In this document: in pieces, positions 36,282-43,505 of the stretch
How positions within the stretch are numbered: the stretch's first letter is position 1
How the letters are laid out: every line of letters starts with the position of its first letter
DNA from: Hyphomicrobium sp.
GTDB taxonomy: Bacteria > Pseudomonadota > Alphaproteobacteria > Rhizobiales > Hyphomicrobiaceae
Assembly: GCA_017512425.1 (NCBI GenBank)
Contig: JAFWGI010000015.1
Location: forward strand, 1-64,000
Direction: 5' to 3'
DNA length: 64,000 bases
Position numbers and translations under genes: made by a program
The notes under the pieces: model-generated
Told to the model about the DNA's origin: nothing
Seen by the model: the letters and a program-made list of their open reading frames with translations, nothing else
Database searches by the model: none

Positions 36282-36800
36282 ATGTTTTTGAGAAAGAAAC
36301 AGCCAGAGGCGCGCGTAACAACCTCGCCGGTCGACGCAGATGAATTTCGCGCGGTCATGCGGCAGCTCGCGGGCTGCGTGACGGTGATCACAACGGAATT
36401 GAATGGCGAGCTCTATGGTTTTACGGCAACGGCCGTTTGCAGCGTTTGTGCGACGCCGCCGACGATCCTCATTGCCGTGAACAAGTCGGCACGCACGCAT
36501 CCCCATATCGACAAAAAAGGTGCCTTTGCGGTGAACATTCTGGCCGATGGACAGAAGCACATTGCAGAACATTTCGCGACAAAGGGCGACAATCAATTCC
36601 AGTCCGTTCCGCACTTTGTGAACGCGCGCGGCGTTCCGATCATCGAAGGTGCGGCGGCGCAGCTGCATTGTGAGGTGCAGGATCGCATCGCGATTGGAAC
36701 ACACACGTTATTTGTAGCGCACATCGTCGGCACGGGCGTGCAGGACAGCACGCCGTTGATCTATCACGATGCCAAGTATGGCCTTGTTACGCATATCTGA
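36282..36800 (+). CDS. Flavin reductase, HpaC/Fre-like; candidate DMS monooxygenase reductase
   Basis: A 172-residue flavin reductase domain protein: FRAVMRQLAGCVTVITTELN, YGFTATAVCSVCATPPTILI and NKSARTHPHI are the family blocks (flavin phosphate binding and isoalloxazine contact). It would use NAD(P)H to make free FMNH2. The predicted mass near 19 kDa fits what I recall for the small DmoB reductase of DMS monooxygenase, so it is a good candidate for DmoB, but that is inference. It lies between ribB and ribF and overlaps ribF by one base. Confidence 0.82.
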   Translation: MFLRKKQPEARVTTSPVDADEFRAVMRQLAGCVTVITTELNGELYGFTATAVCSVCATPPTILIAVNKSARTHPHIDKKGAFAVNILADGQKHIAEHFATKGDNQFQSVPHFVNARGVPIIEGAAAQLHCEVQDRIAIGTHTLFVAHIVGTGVQDSTPLIYHDAKYGLVTHI

Positions 36801-37840
36801 TGGATCGTTCGACAATGACGAAATACACGTCGAATGACATCGTGATACGGGCCGGCGACCACTTGGAATCGCTGCCGGACAATGTCCGTAGCGCGCACGT
36901 CGTCGTTGGCAATTTTGACGGCGTCCATATTGGGCACCGCGCTCTCCTGCAGCGCGCGTCGGAGCTGTCTGCGCGCGACGGCTCTCCGGTGGTGGCACTG
37001 ACGTTTGAGAAGTCGGCGGATTGCGTCGCCGGCACCGCTGAGCCAAAGCTGAATTACCGCCTGACCGACCGGCAGGAGAAGGTGCGATTACTTTTGGAGT
37101 GCGGTGTCGATGCCGTTGTAACGCAGATCCTCGACGCGCGCAGCGCGACCGTCGCTCCTGCGTCGTTCGTCGAAACGACGCTTGCGCGTGATTTTGCTGC
37201 AAGGTCGCTGATTGTTGGGCAAAATTTCCGTTTGGGGACCGACGGGCGCCCAACGTCCAATGACTTCGTGGAAACCGGGCCTAAGGTGGGGATTTCTGTA
37301 CACGTGGTGCCCCCACCTGTGGCAAGGCGCGGAAATGAGTACGTCACGTCGTCGGCTGTTCACGCGTTGATTGAAGCCGGAGACATAACGACAGCGAATG
37401 CATTTCTGGGCCGACGCTGGGCTTTAGACGGCATCGTGGTGCACGGCGATAAACGTGGGCGAGAGCTTGGCTTTCCGACCGCGAACCTGGCGCTTAACAT
37501 CGATGTCGGCCTGAAATTCGGGGTCTATGCTGTCCGGCTTCTTCTCAATCGGCGCATACTTGAAGGCGTCGCATGCTATGGCAAACGACCGCAATTTGAC
37601 GACGGTGCGCCGCGTCTTGAGGTGCATCTTCTCGATTTTTGCGACGACATCTATGGCCAGCAGGTTTGCATTGAGTTTGTCGCGTTCCAACGCACAGAAA
37701 TGATGTTCTGCAGCGTGAATGCGCTCGTCCAGCAAATGACCGCGGACTGCGATGATTCGCGACGCCTGCTGCGCTGCGAAGACACCTCGGCAATTGTGAG
37801 CACGCTTGATCGGCGGCGTGCGTCGCCGATGCTGCATTAG
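36800..37840 (+). CDS. ribF: Bifunctional riboflavin kinase / FAD synthetase
   Basis: A 346-residue protein. The N-terminal FAD synthetase has the nucleotidyltransferase motif GNFDGVHIGH (37-46); the C-terminal flavokinase has GRELGFPTANLAL (about 217-229) and GVYAVRLLLN. It converts riboflavin to FMN, and possibly FMN to FAD. It overlaps the reductase gene by one base, so it is cotranscribed with sfnG and ribB. Such a copy in a catabolic operon is probably additional to a housekeeping ribF elsewhere. The C-terminal 40 residues (Cys- and Arg-rich) look unlike the family and may be loosely constrained. Confidence 0.88.
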   Translation: MDRSTMTKYTSNDIVIRAGDHLESLPDNVRSAHVVVGNFDGVHIGHRALLQRASELSARDGSPVVALTFEKSADCVAGTAEPKLNYRLTDRQEKVRLLLECGVDAVVTQILDARSATVAPASFVETTLARDFAARSLIVGQNFRLGTDGRPTSNDFVETGPKVGISVHVVPPPVARRGNEYVTSSAVHALIEAGDITTANAFLGRRWALDGIVVHGDKRGRELGFPTANLALNIDVGLKFGVYAVRLLLNRRILEGVACYGKRPQFDDGAPRLEVHLLDFCDDIYGQQVCIEFVAFQRTEMMFCSVNALVQQMTADCDDSRRLLRCEDTSAIVSTLDRRRASPMLH

Positions 37841-37890
37841 GCGGCCAGTATGTTGCGATCAAACGTACGATTACGTCTTGCCTGGACATA

Positions 37891-37902
37891 TACCGATCGA
37901 TA
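37891..37902. promoter_or_regulatory. TetR-type operator copy 4 (sulfite dehydrogenase)
   Basis: TACCG-AT-CGATA within TATACCGATCGATACA, only 18 bases before the soxC ATG. Its position overlaps the expected leader, suited to repression by roadblock or promoter occlusion. Confidence 0.55.
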
Positions 37903-37919
37903 CATACACAAAAGGTGCA

Positions 37920-39290
37920 ATGACAATCCACACGGAGTGCGACGTGTCAAAAGGCGAAAGCAAAGATATCCAATCGCAGGACACCGAAGCCGAGCCTTGC
38001 CCATGCAAAGAAGGCATGACGCCGGACGCGATCGACCCAGTGCGGCGGAAGTTTTTATTTTCAGCAGTCGCCGCTACGACTGTTGGCGCCATGGCGCCGT
38101 CCGTCAGCGTCGCCGCCAATAAAAAAGCTGTAACGCCGGGTGCTGTTGAATACGACGTCGCAGACGATCCGACAAAAGTCATGGGGCGCGCGCTCCACGA
38201 AGATAGCGGTTACGGCACCCGGTCGCAGTTTGAGACTGAAATTCGCACGAAGGCTGATAATCCGAGTGACATAACGTCGTGGACATTCACGCCTCTGGCC
38301 GCGACACTCGGAAATCTGACGCCATCAGGCCTGCACTTCGAGCGGCACCACGGAGGCATTCCAACGATCGATCCGTCGCGCCATGAACTTATTGTTCATG
38401 GCCTCGTCGACACCGCCAAGAAGTTCACGTTGTCGGAGCTGAAGAGCCTCCCGTCAATCACCCGCAAGTATTTCATCGAGTGCTCTGGAAACACCTTGGG
38501 CGAGTGGGCCAAACCCACGGGCAAAAGCGTGCAGATTACGCATGGATTGCTGAGTACGTCGGAATGGACGGGCGTTCCGTTTGCGACACTCGCGCGTCAT
38601 GTCGGTTTGAAAGAGAATGCAGCCTGGGTTCTGGCGGAAGGTGCGGATGCTGCCGTCATGACGCGCAGCATTCCGATCGACAAGCTCATGTCGGACGCAC
38701 TTATTGCGTATGGCCAGAACGGTGAAGCGCTCCGGCCGGAGCAGGGGTATCCGCTTCGTCTCGTTCTGCCGGGCTATGAAGGCAATACGCAAATTAAATG
38801 GTTGCGGCGCCTGCAAGTCAGCGATCGCCCATTTATGACGAAAGAAGAAACGTCGAAGTACTCCGATCTGATGAAGGATGGCCGCTCGAAGCTTTTCACG
38901 CTGTCCATGGACGCCAAGTCCGTCATCACGTTTCCGTCCGGCGACATGCTTTTGCCGAAGCCCGGATATTACGAGATCCGAGGCTTTGCTTGGACAGGCC
39001 GCGGCCGCATTCACACCGTCGATATTTCACTGAATGGCGGAAAGGCATGGGTGCCCGCACACATCGACAGTGTGCCAGAGCCGATGAGCTCTGTTCGATT
39101 TAGTTTTCCCTGGGTTTGGGATGGGAAGCCGGCGATCCTGCAAAGCCGCTGCAGCGACGACACGGGCTACGTTCAGCCAAGCCGCGCAGAGCTGTTGCCA
39201 TTGCGCGGTCTGAACTCCGTCTATCACTACAACGCGATCCAAAGTTGGGCCGTTGCGTCAGACGGAAAGGTAACCAATGTTCACGTCTAG
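37920..39290 (+). CDS. soxC: Molybdopterin sulfite/sulfane dehydrogenase, SoxC family
   Basis: A 456-residue Tat-exported molybdoenzyme. Twin arginine R42-R43 with KFLF (residues 41-47) starts the signal region, after an unusually long Cys-containing leader. The molybdenum ligand is C188 (FIECSGN); HGLLSTSEWTGVPFATLARH, GADAAVMTRSIPIDK and PEQGYPLRLVLPGYEGNTQIK are typical SoxC blocks, and YEIRGFAWTGRGRIHTVDIS starts the dimerisation domain. It would oxidise sulfite (or sulfane sulfur if SoxYZ is present) in the periplasm. ATG at 37920 with AAAGGTG is chosen; an upstream open extension overlaps ribF. It overlaps the cytochrome gene, its electron acceptor. Confidence 0.88.
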   Translation: MTIHTECDVSKGESKDIQSQDTEAEPCPCKEGMTPDAIDPVRRKFLFSAVAATTVGAMAPSVSVAANKKAVTPGAVEYDVADDPTKVMGRALHEDSGYGTRSQFETEIRTKADNPSDITSWTFTPLAATLGNLTPSGLHFERHHGGIPTIDPSRHELIVHGLVDTAKKFTLSELKSLPSITRKYFIECSGNTLGEWAKPTGKSVQITHGLLSTSEWTGVPFATLARHVGLKENAAWVLAEGADAAVMTRSIPIDKLMSDALIAYGQNGEALRPEQGYPLRLVLPGYEGNTQIKWLRRLQVSDRPFMTKEETSKYSDLMKDGRSKLFTLSMDAKSVITFPSGDMLLPKPGYYEIRGFAWTGRGRIHTVDISLNGGKAWVPAHIDSVPEPMSSVRFSFPWVWDGKPAILQSRCSDDTGYVQPSRAELLPLRGLNSVYHYNAIQSWAVASDGKVTNVHV

Positions 39291-39852
39291 AATTATTGGT
39301 GCTGCCCTTGCGATCTCGTTGGCATCAGCGCTGGCTTTTGCGCAGTCTCGCGAGATTAGCGTCGGAACGCCTGTCAGTCCGCAGGAGCTTGCGAAGTATT
39401 TCGCTGTTCAGCCTGGCGGTGCAGGATTGCCTTCCGGTCGCGGGACGAGGGACAAAGGGCGCGAACTTTACGTGGAGCGGTGCGCACATTGCCATGGTGA
39501 GAAGCTCGAAGGAATTCATGAAGCCGCAGGGCCTGCGCTCATCGGTGGCCGAGGCACGTTGACGAGCGACAAACCGCTTCAAACGGTTGAGAGCTATTGG
39601 CCCTACGCGTCGACGCTTTACGACTACATTTGGCGCGCCATGCCGTTTGACAATCCGGGTTCGCTGACCACGGACGAAGTGTATTCGCTGGTGTCGTACA
39701 TTTTGAATGAAGGCAACGTCATAAAAAGCGAAGAGCTGGACGCAGAGTCACTGTCAAAAGTCGTCATGCCAAACGTGGACAATTTTTATCAATCGCTTGG
39801 CCCCGATCTTCGCATCTACCGAAGCAGCGACGTGAAAGGTGGCGGGAAGTGA
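39277..39852 (+). CDS. soxD: Periplasmic cytochrome c, SoxD-like electron acceptor
   Basis: A 191-residue protein with signal peptide (cleavage near LAFA-QS) and one c-type haem site CAHCH (C69, C72, H73). The later block ESYWPYASTLYDYIWRAMPF followed by DNPGSLTTDEVYSLVSYIL is characteristic of SoxD and carries the probable axial Met. Only one haem is present, whereas classical SoxD has two, so it may equally be called SorB-like. It would accept electrons from the SoxC-like subunit. Its start overlaps soxC by 14 bases. Confidence 0.85.
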   Translation: MFTSRIIGAALAISLASALAFAQSREISVGTPVSPQELAKYFAVQPGGAGLPSGRGTRDKGRELYVERCAHCHGEKLEGIHEAAGPALIGGRGTLTSDKPLQTVESYWPYASTLYDYIWRAMPFDNPGSLTTDEVYSLVSYILNEGNVIKSEELDAESLSKVVMPNVDNFYQSLGPDLRIYRSSDVKGGGK

Positions 39853-40541
39853 CATCGGTGACGATTGCGAGGAAGCGTGCAAGATCCGGAGCGGCTGTGT
39901 TTGACAAGGGCTCGCCACCACCCCGTTCATTGGCGCTGCCGGCGGGCTGGTCCAATCGCACGGCACTTCCAATCGACGTGCAGGGCCGGGAAGTCATCCT
40001 CGAGTCTTACGGTTATCAGGGTTCCAACGAGCAGGAGCAGATTTTAGTTTTGATCCATCGGCCCGCTAACGTGCCGGATGCAGTCGTGCCATTGGTGCGC
40101 ATCCATTCCGGTTGCGTGACTGGAGACGTGTTCCGCTCATTACGCTGCGATTGCCATCAACAATTGCAGCTCGCGTTGCGCGTCATCTGCAAGGCAACAT
40201 ATGGCGTCATGCTGTACTTTCCGTACCATGAAGGCCGCGGCATAGGCCTGTTCAAGAAGATGCAGGCCTATGCCCGGCAAGACTGCGGGTCCGATACCGT
40301 GGATGCGAATATTGAAGTCGGTGCGGCGGTCGATGCTCGTGATTATACGCTGGCTGCCAAGATACTGACCGATCTCGGTTCACCGGTCGTACGATTGCTG
40401 ACAAACAATCCTGAGAAAGCGCGCGCGCTTTCTCTCAATGGCGTGCGGGTTGTCGATTGTGTGCCAGTGCGGATTGAGCCCAACAAGCACAGCGCGCGCT
40501 ATCTCATGACAAAGCGCAAACGCATGTCGCACGACATCTAG
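39849..40541 (+). CDS. ribA: GTP cyclohydrolase II
   Basis: A 230-residue enzyme for the first committed riboflavin step (GTP to diaminohydroxypyrimidine phosphate). Zinc ligands are C89 (SGCVTGD), C100 and C102 (RCDC); the substrate loop YHEGRGIGLFKKMQAYARQD is intact, as is LLTNNPEKARAL. The GTG start overlaps the soxD stop, so it is the third gene of the sox operon. It supplies exactly the activity that the C-terminal domain of RibBX (35064) has lost, linking two transcription units of the island by one pathway. Confidence 0.9.
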   Translation: MTSVTIARKRARSGAAVFDKGSPPPRSLALPAGWSNRTALPIDVQGREVILESYGYQGSNEQEQILVLIHRPANVPDAVVPLVRIHSGCVTGDVFRSLRCDCHQQLQLALRVICKATYGVMLYFPYHEGRGIGLFKKMQAYARQDCGSDTVDANIEVGAAVDARDYTLAAKILTDLGSPVVRLLTNNPEKARALSLNGVRVVDCVPVRIEPNKHSARYLMTKRKRMSHDI

Positions 40542-40571
40542 AATACATTCCTGGCGATTGCGCATCGCCCG

Positions 40572-40593
40572 TCGCACGAGTCATCTCGTGCGA
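40572..40593. terminator. Hairpin between convergent ribA and tetR
   Basis: TCGCACGAG (40572-40580) pairs perfectly with CTCGTGCGA (40585-40593) around TCAT, flanked by A/T-poor sequence with a short A run on one side. It probably serves both convergent units. Confidence 0.55.
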
Positions 40594-40608
40594 AATGGAT
40601 CGTCTGTT

Positions 40609-41319
40609 TCAGCGGTCTCTTTTTTCGACGATCGACAAAGTCATGTCGGCAAAAATATCGGCGATATCTTTGTATGACTGACGGCCGCTCGGTTTCAGCC
40701 AGAGAAAGCTGTAAAAGTACATTCCCAAAATGCCTTTGATGCCGACGCTCGGGAGTGCGCGGAAGTATCCTTTCTTCTCACCCTCGCGGAGCGTTGCGGT
40801 CCAGATGTCCTGATAGGACTGATGCAGCTTCGAAACAATCTGGTGGCGCTGACCGGTCAGGCAATCGGCTTCTCGGAAACACACCGTCATTTCGAACAGA
40901 TTTGCGAAAATGATCTGCATGAGCTGTCTGCTCAGGAGATAGATACGCTTTCTCGGATCGGGTTCTGATTCCAAGGCTTCACGGCCCGTAACCACAAGGT
41001 TCTCGATGTAGCGAACCACGATCCCAAACAGCAAATCTTCTTTGCTGCTGATGTGGTAGTACAGCGCGCCGCGTCCGAGCCCCACCGCCTCGCCAATTTC
41101 TGCGACGCCGACCGCGCGATATCCGCGCGTTGCGAAAAGCTCGGCGGAAATCTTTTGAATGCGCTCGTACTGCTGGTGTCCGGCAATGGTCACCTTGCTA
41201 TTCGCCGCCGCCGAATCTGCGGCTGATGCGTATGGACTAGTCGGTACAATTGGGCTAAGCTGCGCTGCTGACCGCGCTGCTTCTGTATCGGTCAGTTTTT
41301 TTGATCGCGTGCGTGACAA
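40609..41319 (-). CDS. TetR-family transcriptional regulator, candidate island regulator
   Basis: A 236-residue regulator. After a long ~50-residue low-complexity leader, the HTH is IQKISAELFATRGYRAVGVA then IGEAVGLGRGALYYHISSKE (about 55-95), the standard TetR block; the rest is a helical ligand-binding domain. The TTG start at 41319 is supported by GGGAGG seven bases upstream. It is convergent with ribA and divergent from an MFS gene. Palindromes of TetR type in front of five island units make it the best candidate repressor. The inducer might be dimethylsulfone, DMS or a breakdown product; unknown. Confidence 0.85.
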   Translation of the reverse strand: MSRTRSKKLTDTEAARSAAQLSPIVPTSPYASAADSAAANSKVTIAGHQQYERIQKISAELFATRGYRAVGVAEIGEAVGLGRGALYYHISSKEDLLFGIVVRYIENLVVTGREALESEPDPRKRIYLLSRQLMQIIFANLFEMTVCFREADCLTGQRHQIVSKLHQSYQDIWTATLREGEKKGYFRALPSVGIKGILGMYFYSFLWLKPSGRQSYKDIADIFADMTLSIVEKRDR

Positions 41320-41827
41320 GAAAAAACCTCCCGGACTTGAAGCGCATGCCCATCACGATCGAAGAAGCGGCTCAAAAATAACAAACGAAGTGCACGCTAC
41401 AAATGATGATTTCTGCGCGCCACGCGGTGCAGCCACAACCCGTAAATGGCCAAAGCACACCTGTCACCACTGTGCAAACGGTACAAGATCCGTGGGCCGT
41501 AGCGACTTATCTTGCTTATGGCGCCTCTGTGACAGGGATAGCAAGGATAATTTGTACCGCTGGAAGTACGTCGTTAGACGCGTACGGCCGCCGGAGCGGT
41601 ACACAATCGGCCCCGGCGGAATTTTCCTCGTTCCGCCAAGCCGCAACGCGCTTGCGGGGCGTTTTTGCTGACGGAAACGCGAGTGGCGTGACGATCGCGC
41701 AGCGCCGCCGACGCGCGCGGCGGCTCGCCGGTCGGCGATGTCCGCACGCACCGGTATCAGTCCGTTTTCATAGTAGCGACAGGGGCGTGCATATCGCGCC
41801 GCGGATGTCTGTCCGGGGGGCAGCGTA
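41320..41827. promoter_or_regulatory. Divergent tetR/MFS control region with half-sites
   Basis: Open frames here lack binding sites and family features. Three half-sites of the island repeat are seen: CGGTACA at 41479-41485, TGTACCG at 41553-41559 and CGGTACA at 41597-41603. The last two form an inverted pair with a wide 37-base gap. A further half-site lies inside the tetR leader (41242-41248). These could allow autoregulation and control of the MFS gene, with lower affinity than the complete sites. Confidence 0.4.
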
Positions 41828-43063
41828 ATGCAGACAACGTCAGACGTGGAGCGCGGTAGCCGGACTGCATCTCAATGGGGCACGCTGGCCGTGATGTGCC
41901 TTGCCATCGTTCTTTCCATGACGACGTGGTTTTCCGCGACTGCGATTATCGGCGAACTCAAGCAGGAGTGGGGACTCAGCGGTTCTGCCGCGACCTGGTT
42001 GACCAATGCCGTGCAAGTTGGATTTGTGATCGGAGCGCTGACCGCCAGCTTTTTCAATTTGCCCGACATTGTTTCGGCGCGCGTACTCATGGCGACGTCG
42101 GCATCGCTTGCGGCGGCCGCCAATCTTTCGTTGCTGCTTGGACCTTCCGCCGAAGGCGCGATCGCGCTTCGATTTGTAACCGGCATTGCGCTCGCCGGAG
42201 TTTATCCGCCGGCGTTGAAGTTGATTTCGACGTGGTTCGTAAAGGGCCGAGGTCTGGCATTTGGACTTGTCATCGGCGCGCTCACGTTAGGTTCGGCATT
42301 CCCGCATCTCCTGCGCGCGATCACGTCGGATTTAAACTGGAAGATGGTCGTCGGCGCGACGTCCGCAATGACCGTATTCGGCGCGATCCTGATGGCGCGT
42401 TATGCACTCGAAGGGCCGTATCCGTATGCGCGAGCGTCGTTCGATCCGCGTCAGATTGGGCGCGTCCTTTTCAATAAACCTGTGATGCTGGCGAATGTTG
42501 GCTACTTCGGGCACATGTGGGAACTTTATGCGATGTGGGGCTGGTTTCTGGCCTTTTCCAATGCAGCGCTCGGCCATCATGGCCTCGACGGCAGCCATGC
42601 CTCATTGATCACTTTTATCGTTGTTGCCTCCGGTGTCGTCGGGTGCGTTCTAGGTGGCGTGATGGCGGATCGGATCGGCCGCACGGCGACCACGGCAATC
42701 ATGATGATTATCTCAGGTACGTGCGCCATTTTGATCGGTTTTGCATTCGACGCCCCGCTGTGGGTGTTCATGCTCGTCGCTATCGTCTGGGGCATCACCG
42801 TCATCGGCGACTCGGCTCAGTTTTCAGCGGTTGTAACCGAAGTCGGTGAGCCGTCGTTTGTCGGCACCGCGCTCGCATTGCAGCTCGGCCTAGGCTTTGC
42901 GTTGACGGTCGTCGCGATACAAGCGGTCCCCATCGTCGCCGAACACGTTGGCTGGCAGTGGACGTTTATCATTTTGGCGCCGGGTCCGTTCATAGGCACG
43001 ATCGCAATGCTGATGTTGCGGCGCCTGCCGGACTCTTTGAAGATCGCGCAGGGCAGGCGTTGA
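41828..43063 (+). CDS. MFS transporter
   Basis: A 411-residue protein with about 12 transmembrane helices of the major facilitator superfamily. The loop between helices 2 and 3 and the matching one in the second half (GVMADRIGRTATTAIMM) carry the D-R-x-G-R-like MFS motif. Substrate not recognisable: the protein resembles the CynX/NarK-like group of anion carriers. Divergence from tetR suggests uptake or efflux of an organosulfur compound or product (for example sulfite, methanesulfonate or sulfate). No strong binding site precedes the ATG. Confidence 0.82.
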   Translation: MQTTSDVERGSRTASQWGTLAVMCLAIVLSMTTWFSATAIIGELKQEWGLSGSAATWLTNAVQVGFVIGALTASFFNLPDIVSARVLMATSASLAAAANLSLLLGPSAEGAIALRFVTGIALAGVYPPALKLISTWFVKGRGLAFGLVIGALTLGSAFPHLLRAITSDLNWKMVVGATSAMTVFGAILMARYALEGPYPYARASFDPRQIGRVLFNKPVMLANVGYFGHMWELYAMWGWFLAFSNAALGHHGLDGSHASLITFIVVASGVVGCVLGGVMADRIGRTATTAIMMIISGTCAILIGFAFDAPLWVFMLVAIVWGITVIGDSAQFSAVVTEVGEPSFVGTALALQLGLGFALTVVAIQAVPIVAEHVGWQWTFIILAPGPFIGTIAMLMLRRLPDSLKIAQGRR

Positions 43064-43505
43064 GCCGTCCCATCTGAGCTTGCGCGGATCCAAACCCGCG
43101 CGCCGAAAACGATTGTCGCGTGCGTGCGCCTGCGAGCTGGGCGTACGGCGTACCATGCCGTTTGTCGCGAAATTGGCGACCCTGTTTGCAATGGCGCAGC
43201 CAAGCAATTGATGCAGCGCGGCAAGGCTTTGCAGCCTTTTGAAGGCCAAACGGCTTGCGCATCGCGCGACATTATAGCATAGTCCGACCGATCGGTACAG
43301 AATGGCGACGGCGGTACGTTCAATGCAAACGTGCCGTTCAAAGCATACCGGTCGCGATCGGTCGTGCGGCGCCCGCAGTGAAGCAGCGCCATTGCCAAGG
43401 GAAAGTCGCCTCTCGTGGAAAGGGGGGCGTCGTCGTCTCTCGGCGCTTACCTGAAAAATTAAAGTTCCGAAAAAATAACAACAGCGGGACCCAAAGGGGA
43501 AACAA
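43064..43505. other. Intergenic region before the 10-TM gene
   Basis: No gene is seen in these 442 bases. It holds the island repeat copy 5 (43286-43297), a looser neighbour beginning TACCGGT at 43346, and a GGGG-rich ribosome binding region just before 43506. The A/T-rich last 60 bases are typical of an untranslated leader. Confidence 0.45.
43286..43297. promoter_or_regulatory. TetR-type operator copy 5 (10-TM protein)
   Basis: GACCG-AT-CGGTA followed by CA; one mismatch in the left arm. It lies 209 bases before the start of the 10-TM protein, a distance similar to copy 1 and dmoA. Confidence 0.5.

Noticed and set aside
37806-37919. Longer N-terminus for the SoxC-like protein
   Set aside because: The extension overlaps ribF and the operator copy at 37891 and does not resemble a signal peptide; ATG at 37920 has a binding site.
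41403-41828. Open reading frame of 141 codons before the MFS gene
   Set aside because: No binding site, odd Arg/Ala-rich composition, no family features, and it covers the divergent control region with operator half-sites.
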